Made by a program: the position numbers and the translations under genes
Shown: one piece after another, positions 18,700 through 27,930 of the stretch
Numbering within the stretch: the first letter of the stretch is position 1
How the letters are laid out: each line of letters begins with the position of its first letter
NCBI GenBank assembly: GCA_905233895.1
Contig: CAJOFL010000038.1
Coordinates: forward strand, 1 to 44,119
From: an uncultured Bacteroidales bacterium
GTDB taxonomy: Bacteria; Bacteroidota; Bacteroidia; Bacteroidales; P3
Direction of reading: 5' to 3'
DNA: 44,119 nucleotides
The notes under the pieces: model-generated
Database searches by the model: none
What the model saw: only the letters and a program-made list of their open reading frames with translations
What the model was told of the DNA's origin: nothing

Positions 18700-20118
18700 A
18701 CGCGTTCTCGCTCAATCCGTGTCCACTGAGGGCAAGTTCCTTCATGTAACCGGGAACCTCGCGGCCTAAGTACTTGTCCACGTAGAGTTTTGCGAGGTAC
18801 TGGCCCAGCATGAAACCGTGTCCGCGAAGACCGGTGAGGAGGCCCACCTCCGGGTCGACGATATAGCGCGGCTCGGTGTAGCGGCCGGCCCAGCAGGCGA
18901 GAATGCTCACATCCTTCAGGTCGGGAATCCACTCGGCGAACACCTCGCATACAATCTCGAGGAACTCACGGCTGTTGTACTTGATGTTCTGTCGCGTCTC
19001 GTAGGCGTCGGTATCGGGGCTGGCGCAGCCGATAATCTGGCCGGTATGCTCGAACTGCTGTCCATAGACGGCGCTGAATCCCTTGTAGTGACGGCGGTCG
19101 ATAATCATGTCCAATGCACCGCCGTTGGGTCCCATCATGGGCAGTCGGCGGGTGATGAAGGCCTGGTGCTTCACCGGGTAGAGGCCGGTGTCGATACCGA
19201 GCATGTCGGTGAACTTCTCGGCACCCCAACCCATTGCGTTGACGAAATGGTCGCAGGTGTATACTTTCCTTCGTGGTTGCGGACGAGGGCAACAACCTTG
19301 TCTCCCTTGCGCCACACCTGCAGCAGCTCAGTGTCCTCGTAGTAGCGGCCGCCGTTCTGCACGCCGATTCCGCGGATATAGTCGATTACGCGGCCAGGTG
19401 TCGCCTGCCAGCAGTCGCGGGTGATAAGTGCGTGACTGTAGGTGGTCTTCGAATCATCCCACAATGGCGAGATTTCCTTCTTGAAGTCCTTGCGGTCAAT
19501 CATATAGGCATCGCTCCAAGCGCGAGAGGCGTCGAGGGCGCGATAGGTGGCGTCGTCGTGGACGAGGTTCACGTAGTGGGTGGGTTTGTAGTTGATGTTG
19601 TGGACCTTCTGAATGCCTTTGAATATCTCGTGGCTGTGCTGTGCGATGTCGGCGATATCGGGGTTGGAGAAGGCCGGACGGCCGCCACCGATGTTGCGCC
19701 ACGAGGCACCGCGGCTCCAGTTGACCATCACGGGATTCATGCCGGCCTCTGAGAAGTAGCGGAACAGACCGCTACCGGCGATACCGCCGCCGGCGATGAA
19801 GACGCGAACCTCCTCCTGGCTGACGTCATTGCCCTTCGGGAAGACGTAGACCTCCTTGCGACCTTCGGTGTAGATGTCGCCGAGGGTTACCTGGTTCGAG
19901 AGCGGTGCGCGGGGGGTAGCGTCGCCAGTCAGCTCGATACCGTGGGCGCGGAGCAGGCCGCGGGCACGAGCGATGCAGCGCTTTCCGCGGCAGGGGCCCA
20001 TACCCATACGGGTGATATGCTTCAATTCGTCGACCGAGATATATTTGCGGTTGCCCACAGCGGCAAGCACCTGCTCGTCGGTGATATCCTCGCAGTGGCA
20101 GATATAGGTGGGATCTTT

Positions 20119-20163
20119 CTGAGTATTCGGAGTGTTCTGAATATTCAGAGGATTCGGATATTT
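20119..20163 (-). repeat. 9-bp imperfect repeats encoding an interdomain linker
   Basis: Five consecutive 9-mers on the plus strand (CTGAGTATT, CGGAGTGTT, CTGAATATT, CAGAGGATT, CGGATATTT) encode the linker YPNPLNIQNTPNTQ just before the BFD-like cluster of the oxidoreductase fusion. The unit CGGAGTGTT also occurs in the other linker at 21610. Confidence 0.85.
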
Positions 20164-21582
20164 GTCTTTTACAATGAAGCCCTTGATGTCGGTCATCTGG
20201 CCGTCGACCTTGACCACTTTGACGCGCGCCACATTGGTCTTGTTGTCTTTCTTGAGGACCTTCTCTACAACGCCCTCTCCAAGCTTCTGTCCGTTGTTGT
20301 CGACCAGGTAGACTTCGGCACCGTCCTCCACCGCGTACTCGATAGGCAGGAAGCACCAGTTCTTTGCCAGGTCGTAACCGAAGATGGCCAATCCCGGACA
20401 ATGGTTCACGCAGGCCATACAGCCGATGCACTTGTTGTAGTCGACCGTCGGGGTCGAGCTGGTGGTGGGCTTGCTGATGGCCCCCTGCGGGCAAGAGAAA
20501 GTGCAGGGGTTGCAGGCGAAACCGTAGAGGCAGTCGAGTTGCACAAACGGTTTTGCGGCCATTCGCTCGGCGGTGGGCAGGTTGGGCTTCTCCAACAGGC
20601 GCACGGGGTGCTGCTGCGAATCGATATACTGGCGCGAGATGTCGAGATACTCGTCGTAGTTGAACCGCATGCCTATTTCCTGCGCAATCTCGTAGGCCGC
20701 CTGACGGCCGCGGAGCACGGCGCTGGTTCCCTCGCCGATACGGACGGCGTCGCCGACTCCGTACACATGGTGGCCGAACAGCTCTTTACCCTTGGTAAGC
20801 AGCTGGCTGTCAGGCACCAATCCAGTGCAGATATTGATAATGTCTATGTCGTCGATAACCTGTTCGGTACCGGGGATGGGCTTGAAGTTCTCGCATTTTG
20901 CGATAACGGCGCCGACAACGCCCGTACGATCGCCGTTGGGAATGGCGCGTACGAGGGTGTAACCTGTCATGATGGGGATGCCCAAACGGCGCACTCGGTT
21001 GGCCTGCACCGGGAAACCGCCCTCACGCGGCATCGCCTCGATGATGGCCTTGATTGTCGCACCGGCCTGCATTCCCTGGTAGGAGGTGAGGTAACCGATA
21101 TTACCTGCACCCACGGTGAGCACCCTCTTCCCGAGGAGTGTATGCTCCTGGTTCATCATCTTCTGGAACACGGCGGCGGTGTAAACGCCTGGTACATCGT
21201 CGTTTTCAAAGGCCGGCATGAACGGAACGGCGCCGGTGGCCACCACCAGGTGCTGCGCGTCGACGTAGGCCATCTCGCCCGTCACGATGTTTTTCAGGGC
21301 CAGACGCGGACCTTCGAGAATATCCCACACCGTGTAGCCGAGGAGGATACCGCTCGGATCGTCGCCGGCAAGGGTCTTCGCGATGTCGAATCCGCGCATG
21401 CCGCCGTACTTCTTCTCGCGTTCGAAGAAGAAGAACTGGTGGGTCTGCATGTTGAACTGGCCTCCGATGCGCTGGTTATTGTCAATCACGAGGTTGTCGA
21501 TACCGAAAGCCTTCAGCTGCTCGCGGCAGGCCAATCCCGCAGGACCGGCGCCGACAATGGCCACGGTGGTCTTGAATATCTT

Positions 21583-21636
21583 GAGGTCATTCAGGGTTTT
21601 CTGATTGTTCGGAGTGTTTAGATTGGTCTGATTTTC
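21583..21636 (-). repeat. 9-bp imperfect repeats encoding a second linker
   Basis: Six 9-mers in register (including CAGGGTTTT, CTGATTGTT, CGGAGTGTT, TAGATTGGT and CTGATTTTC) encode ENQTNLNTPNNQKTLNDL between the N-terminal 2Fe-2S domain and the FAD domain of the same fusion protein. Confidence 0.85.
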
Positions 21637-21974
21637 AATCCTTTTCACCTCTTTCACCCCGTCCACGGGAGTGATGCAGATGCGGCGCACCTGCCCGTCG
21701 ACCAGCATCTCGCAGGCGCCGCACTTGCCGATGCCGCACTCCAGCGAGCGGTTGCGTCCTTGCAAACTGTGGCTGTGGACGGGGTATCCCGCCTCGTGCA
21801 GTGCTTTTGCGATAGTGTAGCCTTTGCGGCCTTGAACCTTGTTTCCTTCGAACAGGAACTCTACCACTTCGGCGTCGGGGATGTCGAGAATGGGGTGATT
21901 AGTGATACGGTACATATTGTATTGTTTTGAGGATTAATTACTTGCCGTTAATGATGCATTTGTTTACACCACCG

Positions 21975-22006
21975 CAAAGGTAAAAATAATTTCCATACAA
22001 TGCAAA
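21975..22006 (-). promoter_or_regulatory. Promoter of the oxidoreductase fusion
   Basis: On the minus strand TTTG (22006-22003) and TACCTTTG (21982-21975) are separated by 20 nt, a good Bacteroidota promoter, 59 nt before the start codon. The rest of the 21916-22191 gap shows no further feature that I can name. Confidence 0.85.
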
Positions 22007-22191
22007 TTTTTTTGTCAACAGGAGTGAATTCGCCCCAGTTTCGCCGCCCCATAACCGTCACATTTCCACCATCTCACAACTTCATCTCTTACTCATCTCC
22101 TTATCTTGTCATTTCCAAAAAGTCCATCAGGAAGGCAATAAAAAGCGAAGGGTGGCGTTATGATAGGGTAACAATTAAAATTCAAAGCATT

Positions 22192-22965
22192 ATGGCATTG
22201 ATGGTTGAAGGATATATGGGCGGCTTCATAGGCAAGTTGGGGCCTGCTATCGGCTACCGGTGGCGCGGTCGCTGGTGCCTGCGGTCGGTACCGCAGCGGG
22301 TCCGTAACCCACGCACCGCGGCGCAACAGGCGCACCGTATGCTTTTCCGCGACATGGTTAGGCTGGCCGGACGCATGCGCGCGGCGGTGAACATCGGTCT
22401 CCACGAGGTCGCTTTGGACGGCGGTATGACTGAGTGCAACCTCTTCGTCCGCCTCAATAAGGGGCAGTTCACCGCTGACGGGGTCGACTTCGGGCAGCTC
22501 CTGCTGAGTGTGGGGCCGGTGGCTCCGGTACGTTTCACCGATGTGCAAGTGGATGACAATCAGGTGCTGACGGCCTGTTTTGAGCGGAATCCGCTGCACC
22601 AGCGCGCCGATTCCGACGACGAGGTCTTCCTCTACGTCTACAACGCTCTCCGCGGATGCGGGCTGCTGGCGGCGCCCGTACTGCGGCGCGACCGGCAGGT
22701 GGCTCTTGCACTTCCCGACGGTTGGGCCGACGAGGAGCTGTACTACTACGCCTTTGTACGCGACCGTCAGGGGCGCACGTCTGACACTATCCGCCTTTCG
22801 CCCGATACCGCCGAACCGGAGCCTGACAATGCCCCAGACGATACGTTGCACCTGACACAAGCGCCTGGCAATGAAATTGAAGCCGCCGACGTGAGCGTCG
22901 CTCCCCGGCCGCGCCTGCCCGACAGGTTAAGTAATTTTCACCCGCCGCACAATAATTATTGTTAA
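22192..22965 (+). CDS. DUF6266-like protein
   Basis: A 257-residue protein starting MALMVEGYMGGFIGKLGPAIGY. The N-terminal block (GKLGPAIGYRWRGRWCLRSVPQRVRNPRTAAQQAHRM) is very basic and resembles the conserved start of the Bacteroidota DUF6266 family, and two beta-rich domains follow. There is no signal peptide. The frame is open back to 22000, but that part is low-complexity and lacks family character, so 22192 was chosen. The function is unknown. No promoter is clear upstream. Confidence 0.75.
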   Translation: MALMVEGYMGGFIGKLGPAIGYRWRGRWCLRSVPQRVRNPRTAAQQAHRMLFRDMVRLAGRMRAAVNIGLHEVALDGGMTECNLFVRLNKGQFTADGVDFGQLLLSVGPVAPVRFTDVQVDDNQVLTACFERNPLHQRADSDDEVFLYVYNALRGCGLLAAPVLRRDRQVALALPDGWADEELYYYAFVRDRQGRTSDTIRLSPDTAEPEPDNAPDDTLHLTQAPGNEIEAADVSVAPRPRLPDRLSNFHPPHNNYC

Positions 22966-23000
22966 AACGCGTTCTTGGTTACACAAAATATATATTGACC

Positions 23001-23852
23001 ATGAAACTTGACGGAAGACGACAGAGTTCGAACTATGAAGACCGCCGCGGTATGAGCGGCAAGAAGATTGCTGGTTTCGGTGGTGCGGGCGCCATCATCA
23101 TCGCCCTGCTGGCCATGTTCCTGGGCGGCAATCCCTCGGAGGTGCTGCAGCAACTGGGCAGCGCCGAGGTGCAGAGCGGCGAGTACACCCCCACCGCGCA
23201 GGAGGAGGAGTTCAAGACCTTCGCCCTCCAGATACTGGCTTCGACCGAGGACGTGTGGACCGACCAGTTCAAGAAGATGGGCCGCACCTACCGTGCCCCC
23301 AAGCTCATCATCTTCAGCGGTGCGGTTGAGAGCGGTTGCGGCAGCGCCACTTCGGCCGTTGGCCCCTTCTATTGCTCGGCCGACGAGTGCCTCTACCTCG
23401 ACCTCGACTTCTTCAACGAGCTCTCCAGGAGCCTCGGTGCCAGTGGCGACTTCGCGCAGGCCTACGTCATTGCCCACGAGGTGGGTCACCATGTTGAGCA
23501 TCTGCTTGGCATCCTCGACCAGGCCCACAGCCAGATGGCCCGCCAGAACGAGGTGGAGAAGAACCGCACCAGCGTCCGCATCGAGCTTCTGGCCGACTAC
23601 TATGCCGGAGTGTGGGGCTACCACGAGAACCGCATGTTCGGCTCCATCGAGGCCGGCGACTTCAAGGAGGCCATCAACGCCGCCCAGAAGATTGGCGACG
23701 ACTATCTCCAAAAGCGCGCCCGCGGCTCCATCGATGCCGAGAGCTTCACCCACGGCACCTCCGAGCAGCGCCAGCGCTGGCTCAACAAGGGCCTCACCAC
23801 CGGCGATATGGCCGGCGGCAACACCTTCAATATCGACTACAACAAACTCTAA
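23001..23852 (+). CDS. YpfJ-type neutral zinc metallopeptidase
   Basis: A 283-residue membrane-anchored putative zinc protease. A charged N-terminus (MKLDGRRQSSNYEDRRG) is followed by one transmembrane segment (AGAIIIALLAMFLGG), then the family sequence FSGAVESGCGSATSAVGPFYCSADECLYLDL, the zinc-binding HEVGHH (H159, E160, H163), and ELLADYYAGVWGYHENR with a downstream ligand region. Length and motif order match the YpfJ/KPN_02809 family, whose substrates are unknown. The ATG at 23001 gives the family's normal N-terminus; a longer frame from 22959 overlaps the preceding gene. Confidence 0.92.
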   Translation: MKLDGRRQSSNYEDRRGMSGKKIAGFGGAGAIIIALLAMFLGGNPSEVLQQLGSAEVQSGEYTPTAQEEEFKTFALQILASTEDVWTDQFKKMGRTYRAPKLIIFSGAVESGCGSATSAVGPFYCSADECLYLDLDFFNELSRSLGASGDFAQAYVIAHEVGHHVEHLLGILDQAHSQMARQNEVEKNRTSVRIELLADYYAGVWGYHENRMFGSIEAGDFKEAINAAQKIGDDYLQKRARGSIDAESFTHGTSEQRQRWLNKGLTTGDMAGGNTFNIDYNKL

Positions 23853-23880
23853 CTAAACACTGAACACTAAACACTGAACA
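23853..23880 (+). repeat. 7-bp tandem repeat filling an intergenic gap
   Basis: CTAAACA, CTGAACA, CTAAACA and CTGAACA follow the metallopeptidase stop codon without a gap, with a partial fifth unit leading to the TTG start at 23886. It is the same unit as at 14062-14082 in the opposite orientation. Confidence 0.9.
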
Positions 23881-23885
23881 CTGAC

Positions 23886-24908
23886 TTGAATACAGCGGTA
23901 GTCATACTCAACTGGAACGGGCGCAGGATGCTCGAGCGCTTCATGCCCTCGGTGGTGCAGAACACCGAGGCCGACGTTATCGTGGCCGACAACGGCTCGA
24001 CCGACAATTCGGTGGCTTTCCTCCAGGAGCGCTACCCGCAGGTGCGCCTCGTGCTGCTCGACCGTAACTACGGCTTTGCCGATGGCTACAACCGCGCCAT
24101 TGCCCAACTGCAGGAGTATGACTATTATGTTTTGTTGAACAGCGACGTGGAGTGTACCCCCCATTGGGTTGAGCCGGTCATAGAACTGATGGAGAATCAG
24201 CCCAAGGTGGCCGTGGTGCAGCCCAAACTGCTGATGTACGACCGCAAGGACACCTTCGAATATGCTGGCGGAGCCGGCGGCTTTATCGACAGCTACGGCT
24301 ACCCCTTCTGCCGCGGGCGCCTCTTCTCCACGCTGGAGAAAGACCACGGTCAGTACGACGACACGCGCGATGTCTTCTGGGCCACCGGTGCCGCTATGTT
24401 CGTCCGTGCCTCGGTATGGTGCAAGATGGGCGGCCTTGACGGCGACTTCTTCGCCCACATGGAGGAGATAGACTTCTGCTGGCGCGTGAAAAATGCCGGC
24501 TACCGCGTTATGTACTGCCCCCAGTCCGTCCTCTATCACGTGGGCGGCGGCACCCTTCCCAAGTCCAACCCCTTCAAGACCCAGCTCAACTTCCGCAACA
24601 ACCTCTCGATGCTCTACAAGAACCTGCCCGACGACCGCCTGCAGCGGGTGCTGCGCATGCGCATGCTCCTCGACCGCGTGGCCGCCGTCAAGTTCCTCAT
24701 CGAGGGGCATGTGGGAGAATACCGTGCCGTGCGCCAGGCCCATCGCGAATACCGCGAGTGGCTGCCCCAGCTCGAGGCCAAGCGCGCCGCCATCCATCCC
24801 AAAGAGGTCAGCGGTGTCTACTGCAATCCGCTCCTGCTGGAATACTACTTCCTGGGCAGGCGCCGCTTCTCGCAGCTCCACGGAAGATACAGCAGAGCCA
24901 GAAGTTAG
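23886..24908 (+). CDS. GT2 family glycosyltransferase
   Basis: A 340-residue inverting GT-A transferase, probably cytoplasmic or membrane-associated, acting in surface polysaccharide or lipid-linked glycan assembly. It starts with TTG (NTAVVILNWNGRRML), followed by VIVADNGSTDNS, YGFADGYNRAI, the nucleotide/metal motif LLNSDVE (D87), and the acceptor-side motifs ATGAAMFVRAS and HMEEIDFCWRVKNAGYRVMY, as in rhamnosyltransferase-like GT2 enzymes. The TTG start is supported by the close match to the family's usual first strand and by the absence of an ATG upstream. It converges on the acyltransferase gene with a 4-nt stop-stop overlap and no terminator between them. Confidence 0.88.
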   Translation: MNTAVVILNWNGRRMLERFMPSVVQNTEADVIVADNGSTDNSVAFLQERYPQVRLVLLDRNYGFADGYNRAIAQLQEYDYYVLLNSDVECTPHWVEPVIELMENQPKVAVVQPKLLMYDRKDTFEYAGGAGGFIDSYGYPFCRGRLFSTLEKDHGQYDDTRDVFWATGAAMFVRASVWCKMGGLDGDFFAHMEEIDFCWRVKNAGYRVMYCPQSVLYHVGGGTLPKSNPFKTQLNFRNNLSMLYKNLPDDRLQRVLRMRMLLDRVAAVKFLIEGHVGEYRAVRQAHREYREWLPQLEAKRAAIHPKEVSGVYCNPLLLEYYFLGRRRFSQLHGRYSRARS

Positions 24909-25756
24909 GAATTAGGGATAAGGTGTAGTTTCCCGTTCTTTTGAATGCGCCCGTTGCGCGTCAGTTTCCATCGGCGGTGGCTCCAGAGCCACAGTTCTGG
25001 ATGTTGGCGTATGTCTGCTTCGAGCCTGCGGGCATAATTTTCCACGATTGAATATTGCGGAACTTCGGAAGGATGCTCGCAGAGGGTGCTGAAGGTGACC
25101 GTGTAGCGGCCGCGCCGCACCTTGTCGACGCTGTAATAGACCACCGGGTAGTCATACTCGCGGGCGAACTTCTCGGCACCGTAGAGGAATGCCGTGTCGC
25201 GGTTGAGGAAGGTGGTCCAGTAGCTGCGGTGGGGATTGGTGGGCGACTGGTCGCTGAGCATCATCAGGGCGCAGGGCACGTGGTGGCGGTCGTAGTAGGC
25301 CACCTCCTGGCGCACCGTGTCAGAGTATACCACCTGCGTTCCGTAGCGTATCCGCCGCCGGGCCACGAAGCCTCCCACCAGACGGCTGTCGAGCGGCTTG
25401 CCAACCCCGATGCCGTGGTGGCGCACCTGCATCCCCAGCGAACATACCATATACTCCCAATTGCCCATGTGGGCCGACATAAGCACCACCGTACGCCCCT
25501 GCTCGTAGATGCGGTCCACCACCTCGCGGTTCACAAAGCGGTAGCGCGCCTTCAAGGCCGGCGGGGTGGCGAAAAGACCATAGACGAACTCCACCGCCAG
25601 GTCGGCCAGGTGGCGGTAGTAGCGCCGTTCAATCCTGCGCCGCTCACGCTCCCCCTTCTCCGGGAAGCAGGCGGCAAGATTCTCCCTCACCACCTTGCGC
25701 CGGTAATGCACAAGGTGGTAGATAATAAAATAGATTATGTCTGAAATAAAATACAA
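24905..25756 (-). CDS. LpxL/HtrB-like lipid A acyltransferase
   Basis: Transfers a late acyl chain to lipid A at the inner membrane. The 283-residue protein has an N-terminal hydrophobic helix (YFISDIIYFIIYHLV), the basic YRRKVVRENLAACFP segment, the catalytic H-x4-E motif HMGNWE (H96, E101), DQSPTNP, and WLWSHRRWK near the end. A TTG at 25756 is the only plausible start; the frame remains open for about 12 codons upstream without ATG, so the N-terminus is uncertain by a few residues. It follows the GWxTD-like gene by 11 nt on the same strand. Confidence 0.88.
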   Translation of the reverse strand: MYFISDIIYFIIYHLVHYRRKVVRENLAACFPEKGERERRRIERRYYRHLADLAVEFVYGLFATPPALKARYRFVNREVVDRIYEQGRTVVLMSAHMGNWEYMVCSLGMQVRHHGIGVGKPLDSRLVGGFVARRRIRYGTQVVYSDTVRQEVAYYDRHHVPCALMMLSDQSPTNPHRSYWTTFLNRDTAFLYGAEKFAREYDYPVVYYSVDKVRRGRYTVTFSTLCEHPSEVPQYSIVENYARRLEADIRQHPELWLWSHRRWKLTRNGRIQKNGKLHLIPNS

Positions 25757-25767
25757 CGCCGAACTCC

Positions 25768-27297
25768 CTAGTATCCGCGGTTGAACTGCTCACCCACTTC
25801 GCCCACCACGTCCTCGTTGAGCTGCTGGCGGCAGAGGCGGCGCTCCCAGCCCGGATCCTGCACCTCGCCGCGGGCGTTGCTGTTGAGCAGCGTGTAGTAG
25901 CCCGAACGGTGCTCGTCCCAGAAGAGGAACACACGGTTGGGGTCGTCGGTCTCAAGCTTGTTGTAGCGCCAAAGCTGGTAGGGGAGGTAGTAGACGTGGC
26001 CCTGCGACGTGCCGGTAAAGCCATCCGAACGGTTGGTGTAGTTGTTGTTGCCCAGGTTCATCGTGTTGTAAGGCTGCTCGTTGTTGTTGCCCAAGCGGTT
26101 GGCCGAGACGTAGTTCTTCTCGTCGCGCACAAAGTCCGGCGGGCCGTACTGCAGGTACACACGGCCGCGGTCGGTGTGAATACCGGGGGTGCGGGGATAT
26201 GTGAAATGCTCCTGCACATAGTCGATGCGCTCCTTGTATTTCAGCCACTCCCCCTCGGGATTCAGCGCATTGCGGCGGGTCCAGAAACGGTAGAGGAAAG
26301 CCTGCTTCTCCACTAGGGTCGAGTAGCGTATCATCTCCTGTGCAATCTCTTTCTCCTCCTCACTGGCCACTGGATAGAGCGCGTCAAGGTAGGTGTTCAT
26401 CAACTGCTCGTCGGTAATGCGGCCGACGAAGGTGAGGGCGTAGTCGTTTATCTCGCGACCCTTGACACCGGGGTTCGAACGGTAGAAAGGTACACGGCTG
26501 ATAAGGAGGCTCTCGCCGTCGCGGTTGCGCAACTCCACCACCAGGTTGTAACTGCCCGATGGCAGGGTGGAAATGTCGAGCGAGCCATAGATGGGCACCG
26601 TGCGGGCGCTGTTCTTGCGAGCCACGGTCTGCTGTGTGTCGTAGCGCTTCGCTGTCTGCCGCTCCTCGACATAGGCCAGCGCCATGAACGGCTTGCCGCC
26701 CAGCTCTTGGTCGAGATTGTACACCTCGTAATAGTAGTTTATTTTGCCTATTTGCTCGGGATAGAAATCGCTCACGTAGGGCTCCATGTCGTAGCCGTTG
26801 CGCGAGAGGATATTCTCAGTGACGGTGGGAGTGGCCTCCGACATCAGCTGCACACTCGAAAGGGCGGCGTGGGTACGGTCGTAGTAGACCACCAGCTTCT
26901 CGCGTACCACCGCTGGCTCGGCCTCCGAACCCTTGTCGCGCAGGGTGAGTTCGAGGTCGTAGATGCCGTTGCCAAGTCCGAACCGCTGCACGTCGAGGAA
27001 ACTGAAGTCCAGCTCGTCGAGCGTGACCACTGTCGGGCTCTGAAGGTCGTACTTCTTGAGGTGGCATACCGAGTCGCCCTGTCTTACCACCAGGGTAATC
27101 TCCACGGTGGCGCCGTAGACTCCCGGTGAAAGCTGCTGGAACTGCAGCGTCCACGCATCGAACTGCAGGTAGGTCTCCATATACGGACGGTCGCCCGCAG
27201 CATCGTAGAACGTGGAATATCCGAACACAGCCTGCATCTGTGCCCTCAGGGGCAGTAGCGAGGCCAAAAGCAGAAAGACTACAAATAACCGTTTCAT
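25768..27297 (-). CDS. GWxTD-like domain secreted protein
   Basis: A 509-residue exported protein with signal peptide (MKRLFVVFLLLASLLPLRAQ), beta-rich N-terminal half, and a C-terminal region with FWTRRNALNPEGEWLKYKERIDYVQEHF, then HTDRGRVYLQYGPPDFV and YQLWRYN. This is the Bacteroidota GWxTD domain, but the signature is degenerate: GIHTDRG replaces GWxTDRG. Function is unknown; the family is periplasmic or envelope-associated. The ATG at 27297 gives a clean signal peptide, whereas the longer frame from 27336 does not. Confidence 0.85.
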   Translation of the reverse strand: MKRLFVVFLLLASLLPLRAQMQAVFGYSTFYDAAGDRPYMETYLQFDAWTLQFQQLSPGVYGATVEITLVVRQGDSVCHLKKYDLQSPTVVTLDELDFSFLDVQRFGLGNGIYDLELTLRDKGSEAEPAVVREKLVVYYDRTHAALSSVQLMSEATPTVTENILSRNGYDMEPYVSDFYPEQIGKINYYYEVYNLDQELGGKPFMALAYVEERQTAKRYDTQQTVARKNSARTVPIYGSLDISTLPSGSYNLVVELRNRDGESLLISRVPFYRSNPGVKGREINDYALTFVGRITDEQLMNTYLDALYPVASEEEKEIAQEMIRYSTLVEKQAFLYRFWTRRNALNPEGEWLKYKERIDYVQEHFTYPRTPGIHTDRGRVYLQYGPPDFVRDEKNYVSANRLGNNNEQPYNTMNLGNNNYTNRSDGFTGTSQGHVYYLPYQLWRYNKLETDDPNRVFLFWDEHRSGYYTLLNSNARGEVQDPGWERRLCRQQLNEDVVGEVGEQFNRGY

Positions 27298-27364
27298 AGC
27301 TCTTTGAATTATTTTTACATTAACGTATTGTTCCATCGAATATTGTATATGTTAAAAAAAACAT

Positions 27365-27395
27365 TTTGCCACATCGCAGTAATTGAGTAACTTTG
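27365..27395 (+). promoter_or_regulatory. Promoter of the YwqK-like lipoprotein and CCA genes
   Basis: TTTG (27365-27368) and TAACTTTG (27388-27395) are separated by 19 nt, a good Bacteroidota promoter 25 nt before the first gene. The short divergent gap also holds TTTTTACATTAACG (27312-27325), shared with 33022-33035. Confidence 0.85.
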
Positions 27396-27420
27396 CAATC
27401 AGAAAAATAAAATGATATTT

Positions 27421-27930
27421 ATGCGCAAGATATTGATATTCATTGCCGTTGTGGCGCTGTTTGCCACTGGCTGCCAGACCAAGAAGGAGGAATACAAGTC
27501 TGCCGACGGTTCGGTGCAGGCTGTGCTGAAAGGCGAGAAATGGAGCATCACTGGCCCCGACGGGCGCGAACTGGTGCCCGACTGCGACTCGATGCGGGTC
27601 GCCGAGGTTGGGGAGGATGGTCATCCCACCACCGTTTTCTACTACAAGAACGGTCGCCAGACGGTGCTGCAGTTCTACTCCGCCATGCGGCTCCGCTGTC
27701 GCGGCGATATCGTCAACGGTCAGCGTGACGGACTCTGGCAGTATTTCTACGATAACGGCAATATCCAGACCGAAGCCACCTATGTCGACGGCCGTGAGGA
27801 TGGCGACTACCGTGTCTATCGCGATAATGGAGCCCCCTACTATATAGGCCGCTACAGCCACGGTGTGCGCACCGGCACTTGGGAAGTCTACGACGCCGAA
27901 GGCAACCTCGTGGAAAAGAAAGAATACTGA
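27421..27930 (+). CDS. YwqK/MORN-repeat lipoprotein
   Basis: A 169-residue lipoprotein with signal MRKILIFIAVVALFATGC (acylated Cys18). The mature part has MORN-like repeats of the YwqK type: TVFYYKNGRQTVLQFYS, GLWQYFYDNGNIQTEATYVDGREDGDYRVYRDNG and GVRTGTWEVYDAEGNLVEKKEY. Related proteins are often auto-annotated as YwqK antitoxins, but a secreted lipoprotein without a partner toxin is better described by its repeats. An ATG at 27412 is possible but spoils the signal peptide. Its stop and the next start share one base (TGATG). Confidence 0.82.
   Translation: MRKILIFIAVVALFATGCQTKKEEYKSADGSVQAVLKGEKWSITGPDGRELVPDCDSMRVAEVGEDGHPTTVFYYKNGRQTVLQFYSAMRLRCRGDIVNGQRDGLWQYFYDNGNIQTEATYVDGREDGDYRVYRDNGAPYYIGRYSHGVRTGTWEVYDAEGNLVEKKEY

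Larger units (their letters stand above)
18692..21915 (-). pseudogene. Five-module redox flavoprotein fusion, single frameshift
   Basis: Two frames on the minus strand (21915 to about 19264, then to 18692) join into one 1074-residue protein if one base is restored near 19264 (expected K-V-Y-T-C-D, read K-Y-T-P). Modules in order: [2Fe-2S] ferredoxin-like domain (C60, C65, C68, C80); FAD/NAD-binding oxidoreductase (GAGPAG at 122-127); 4Fe-4S clusters (CNPCTFSC near 468 and CIGCMACVNHC near 496); BFD-like [2Fe-2S] domain (C606, C608, C642, C647); and a DAO/glycine-oxidase-type FAD domain (GGGIAG from 709). The order equals fused gamma, alpha and beta subunits of sarcosine-, opine- or D-hydroxyproline-oxidising dehydrogenases. 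The substrate is unknown. Both main linkers are made of 9-bp DNA repeats. The frameshift may be a sequencing error. Confidence 0.8.

Noticed and set aside
19942-21621. 559-aa open frame antisense to the oxidoreductase fusion
   Set aside because: It mirrors codons of the real gene, with no start signal or domain.
27421-27930. YwqK antitoxin of a toxin-antitoxin pair
   Set aside because: The protein has a lipoprotein signal and its only partner is a CCA-adding enzyme; the repeats alone do not support an antitoxin role.
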